Assembly: GCA_032160165.1 (NCBI GenBank)
Contig: JAVHWA010000025.1
Span: 16,949 to 80,948, forward strand
DNA: 64,000 bases
Direction: 5' to 3'
Source of the DNA: QHXM01 sp032160165
Lineage (GTDB): Bacteria > Acidobacteriota > Blastocatellia > Pyrinomonadales > Pyrinomonadaceae
Below, piece by piece: positions 61,515 through 64,000 of the stretch; the first letter of the stretch is position 1, and each line of letters begins with the position of its first letter. A model generated the notes under the pieces. The model was not told where the DNA came from. It searched no databases and was given only the letters and a program-made list of their open reading frames with translations. The position numbers and the translations under genes are program-made.

Positions 61515-62918
61515 ATGACTCAACCTTTCCTCCGGTCCCTCTTCGATCAATCAGAGCGGCGTCCGCTCAGCGTGACGGAGTTGACTTCACAAGTGCGAAG
61601 CGCGATTGAGGCGCGCTTTGCCTCGGTCTGGGTCGAAGGCGAAATCTCAAACTTTAAGGCGGCCGCCTCGGGACACTGGTACTTCACCATCAAGGACCAG
61701 GGAGCTCAACTTCGAGCGAAATGTTTCCGCGGGACAAACGCGCGAATTCGGTTCAAACCCACGGACGGACTGCTTGTGCGATTGCGCGGCAGGCTGTCGG
61801 TGTACGAGCCGCGCGGCGAATACGAGCTGATCGTCGAGGCGCTCGACCCGGTTGGCGCGGGCGCACTCCGCGTAGCGTTCGAGCAAATGCGCGATCGTCT
61901 TGCGGCTGAGGGTTTGTTCTCAGCGGAGCTCAAGCGTCCGCTTCCCCGCTTCCCGCGTCGCGTTGGAATAGTGACATCAAGATCCGGCGCCGCAATACGA
62001 GACATACTGACCGTGCTTGGTCGACGCACGCGCACAGTGCATGTGCTCTTTGCTCCTACGCGTGTCCAGGGCGAGGGAGCGGGACTCGAGATCGCGCAAG
62101 CGATCAGGCTTCTCAACGAGTTTCACGAGCTGGCTCAAGCAGAAGGGCGGCATGACCAGCGAATCGATGTGATAATCGTCGGACGGGGTGGCGGTTCTGC
62201 CGAGGATCTTTGGGCCTTTAATGACGAGGTGGTGGCGCGTGCGTTGAGGGCATCGGGCATCCCGGTGATATCCGCGGTGGGACACGAAACTGATTTTACG
62301 ATATCTGACTTCGCCGCCGACCTGCGAGCCGCAACACCATCTGCGGCTGCGGAGCTGGTCGCAGCACGCGAAGACGAGATTGCCGGCCTGCTGGAAGCCC
62401 TGAATCGCGACCTGCTTCGCGCAACGCAATCGAATCTTACGAATGCGCGGCTGCGAGTACAGGAAGCTGCGATGTCGAGGGCCTTTGATGCTGTCCGCGC
62501 TCGACTACATCACGCCCTCTCAAGCGCTGACGACCAGGCACACAAGCTCGAGACGCTCGTACTGCATGCGATGCAACGCGCGCGCAGACTCACCGACTCG
62601 CTTAGTTTTCGAATGTCGCCCGCGCGACTGCAGGAACGGGCATTGTCTGCGAAAATGAGACTTGATGTTCTCTCCGCTGCGCAGAAGACGGCAACCTCGC
62701 TCCGACTCGAGGACGCCCGCCGGCGGCTGGGCTTAGGTGTTGCTTCGCTCGATGCGTTGTCGCCGCTCGCAGTCTTGAAGCGAGGTTATGCGATGGCGCA
62801 GGACCAGAGCGGGCGGCTGTTGCGTGACGCGAGAGAAGCAATGGTGGGCGATCGGATTCGCGTTCGTTTGGCCGATGGCGCATTGGGATGCCGAGTCGAA
62901 GAGTTGGAGAATAGTTGA
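61515..62918 (+). CDS. xseA: Exodeoxyribonuclease VII large subunit
   Basis: A 467-residue nuclease subunit that degrades single-stranded DNA and trims repair intermediates. The OB-fold N-terminus reads VTELTSQVRSAIEARFASVWVEGEISNF and GHWYFTIKD, and the catalytic core has RVGIVTSRSGAAIRDIL, IIVGRGGGSAEDLWAFNDE and SAVGHETDFTISDFAADLRAATPSAAAEL. A long coiled-coil region follows (about 290-400), and the C-terminus closes with LDPLAVLKRGYA-like SPLAVLKRGYAMAQ. ATG 61515 is chosen; the frame extends upstream to 61476. Confidence 0.95.
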   Translation: MTQPFLRSLFDQSERRPLSVTELTSQVRSAIEARFASVWVEGEISNFKAAASGHWYFTIKDQGAQLRAKCFRGTNARIRFKPTDGLLVRLRGRLSVYEPRGEYELIVEALDPVGAGALRVAFEQMRDRLAAEGLFSAELKRPLPRFPRRVGIVTSRSGAAIRDILTVLGRRTRTVHVLFAPTRVQGEGAGLEIAQAIRLLNEFHELAQAEGRHDQRIDVIIVGRGGGSAEDLWAFNDEVVARALRASGIPVISAVGHETDFTISDFAADLRAATPSAAAELVAAREDEIAGLLEALNRDLLRATQSNLTNARLRVQEAAMSRAFDAVRARLHHALSSADDQAHKLETLVLHAMQRARRLTDSLSFRMSPARLQERALSAKMRLDVLSAAQKTATSLRLEDARRRLGLGVASLDALSPLAVLKRGYAMAQDQSGRLLRDAREAMVGDRIRVRLADGALGCRVEELENS

Positions 62919-63706
62919 TGGGTGCACCCGTTCAAAACGTTCCACCGAGAGGTCGGCGCAGCCGGATCGTGATCGATCTGGATAAGGCCGGGCCTTGGGG
63001 ACATCCAACAAACCAGGCTCAGCAGCCGTACGGCGTTCGAAAGAGAAAGAAATGGCCGATCGTGCTCGGCATTGTCGGCGGCGTGCTGCTTCTACTTGTG
63101 GTCGGCGGCTACTTCTATTGGCAAAGCTATAAGTCAAAACCTGCGTACTCTCTCGCACTGGCGATCGATGCGGCTCAACGAGGGGACTCGAAGGCTTTCG
63201 ACGAGGTCGTCGATACGGAAAAGATCGCCTCCAGCTTCGCGCCACAAATGGTAGACGAGGCCCTTGGCAGACTGGGGACTGCTTTGACCCCTGCGATGCG
63301 CCAACGGATCGAACGGCTGATACCCACGTTCCTGCCAAGAGTGCGAGATACCGTGCACTCCGAAGTTATGAGGCACGTCAAGGAAGACACCGCGCGCGCG
63401 GCCGGCAAACCATTCTTCCTCGTCGCCCTCTATCTGCCGTACGTGGTGGAGATCAAACAAGAGGGTGACACGGCAACCATCACAGCCAGACTCGGAGAAC
63501 GAAGCCTGGTGTTGACGATGCAGCGCTCGGGTGATCAACGATGGAAGATCGTCGGCGTTAAAGATGCGCTGCTTGCGCGACGACTGGTAGACGACGTCGC
63601 CAAAGATTTGCCGGCCATTGGAGGAGATCTGGGGAATGATGTGCTCAGGGAAATCCAGAAACTTCCCAACATTATTCCTGACCTCGGCGGAACAAGACGA
63701 CGATAA
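62918..63706 (+). CDS. Membrane-anchored protein, DUF2939-like
   Basis: A 262-residue protein starting ATG at 62918, overlapping the xseA stop by one base (TGATG), so translation is coupled. Residues 45-70 form one membrane helix (WPIVLGIVGGVLLLLVVGGYFYW) after a cytoplasmic basic N-terminus. The extracytoplasmic domain has SLALAIDAAQRGDSKAFDEVVDTEKIASSFAPQ, then KIVGVKDALLARRLVDDVA, similar to DUF2939. It separates xseA from xseB. Function unknown. Confidence 0.72.
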   Translation: MGAPVQNVPPRGRRSRIVIDLDKAGPWGHPTNQAQQPYGVRKRKKWPIVLGIVGGVLLLLVVGGYFYWQSYKSKPAYSLALAIDAAQRGDSKAFDEVVDTEKIASSFAPQMVDEALGRLGTALTPAMRQRIERLIPTFLPRVRDTVHSEVMRHVKEDTARAAGKPFFLVALYLPYVVEIKQEGDTATITARLGERSLVLTMQRSGDQRWKIVGVKDALLARRLVDDVAKDLPAIGGDLGNDVLREIQKLPNIIPDLGGTRRR

Positions 63707-63759
63707 CTTATGGCGCCAACGCGAGCCATGCCTTTCATGACCCACCTCTGGAGCAGATA

Positions 63760-64000
63760 ATGAAAAAGACGACCGGGTCGCAGGAAAAAACTTTCGAGTC
63801 GCAGCTAGACGCGCTGGAGCGTGTCGTGCGCGAATTGGAGCGTGGCGACTTGCCGCTTGAGCAAAGCCTTAAACTGTTTGAGGAGGGGATCAAGCTCTCA
63901 CGCGAATGCCAGGAGAGGCTCAACCAGGCCGAACGTCGGATAGAAGTCCTGTTGCGCGATAGCGAGGGGCGTCCCGGAGTAGCAGCATTCGAAGAGCAGG
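63760..64000 (+). CDS. xseB: Exodeoxyribonuclease VII small subunit, 3' partial
   Basis: An 80-codon open frame from ATG 63760 to the window end. KTFESQLDALERVVRELERG, then LPLEQSLKLFEEGIKLSREC and a Leu/Glu-rich helix (LNQAERRIEVLL) match XseB, which is normally 70-90 residues. It forms exonuclease VII with the xseA product; the membrane-protein gene lies between them. The stop is outside the window. Confidence 0.9.
   Translation, partial: MKKTTGSQEKTFESQLDALERVVRELERGDLPLEQSLKLFEEGIKLSRECQERLNQAERRIEVLLRDSEGRPGVAAFEEQ

Noticed and set aside
1..64000. tRNA, rRNA, prophage or insertion sequence
   Set aside because: No cloverleaf, rRNA core sequence, transposase or integrase motif was seen by eye in the spacers or frames; a covariance-model scan would be needed to exclude small RNAs.

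Overview
The window looks like a chromosomal segment of a Gram-negative, environmental member of the phylum Acidobacteriota, probably class Blastocatellia. This is inferred from gene content and not from any marker RNA: an Omp85/BamA barrel, two GWxTD-domain proteins, two VWFA-related secreted proteins, a giant kinase-cyclase-TPR regulator, glutaminyl-peptide cyclotransferase, many small exported proteins of unknown function, and moderately high GC. No rRNA, tRNA, transposase, phage gene or CRISPR array was seen.

Layout. 1-3.4 kb: the C-terminal part of a BamA/TamA-type protein, a SurA-like chaperone, a small membrane protein and a HEAT-like protein. 3.4-9 kb: coiled-coil protein, patatin phospholipase, bifunctional penicillin-binding protein, then acpS and pgeF with overlapping divergent 5' ends. 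9-15 kb (mostly minus): DsbD-N-like protein, rlmN, small exported protein, two-domain M16 peptidase. 15-23 kb: nadB, two tandem GWxTD paralogues of equal length, tatC and tatA, a small exported protein of a paralogous family, a VOC protein. 23.5-28 kb: ATP-dependent DNA ligase, a SurA-like/DsbA fusion, glutaminyl cyclase lipoprotein. 28-34 kb (minus): lipoproteins, the kinase-cyclase-TPR protein, a second member of the small exported family, a DUF4232-like protein. 34-41 kb (plus): UbiB/AarF kinase, beta-lactamase-fold hydrolase, M20 amidohydrolase, DUF485 and ActP-type acetate symporter. 41-49 kb: a stand-alone STAND-type ATPase, a STAND-TPR-BTAD regulator, and a secreted subtilase with an octapeptide repeat block and SLH domains. 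49-57 kb: peptide ABC substrate-binding lipoprotein and two permeases, with an FMN reductase and a DUF805/SRPBCC protein between. 57-64 kb: DUF2807 lipoprotein, exported proteins, two VWFA proteins, xseA, a membrane protein and the start of xseB.

Many genes serve the cell envelope: outer-membrane protein assembly and chaperoning, Tat export, disulfide chemistry, peptidoglycan synthesis, peptide uptake and hydrolysis, and surface proteins.

Two non-genic layers stand out. First, at least eleven spacers hold arrays of short words (for example GTCCAAA, TTCAACG, GGTGAAT, CTCTGCGAC, AGGAGC, AAAAGG), most arranged as long imperfect inverted repeats; one ends exactly on the two stop codons of convergent genes and another supplies coding sequence for a signal peptide. 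Second, clusters of short perfect hairpins (REP-like) fill the long spacers near 10.8, 32.7, 36.1, 42.5 and 58.3 kb. The most striking protein feature is the roughly 26-unit octapeptide block (consensus ITATGADG) of the subtilase at 46.3-49.3 kb, which shares the TxT spacing and a Gly position with ice-nucleation-protein octamers.
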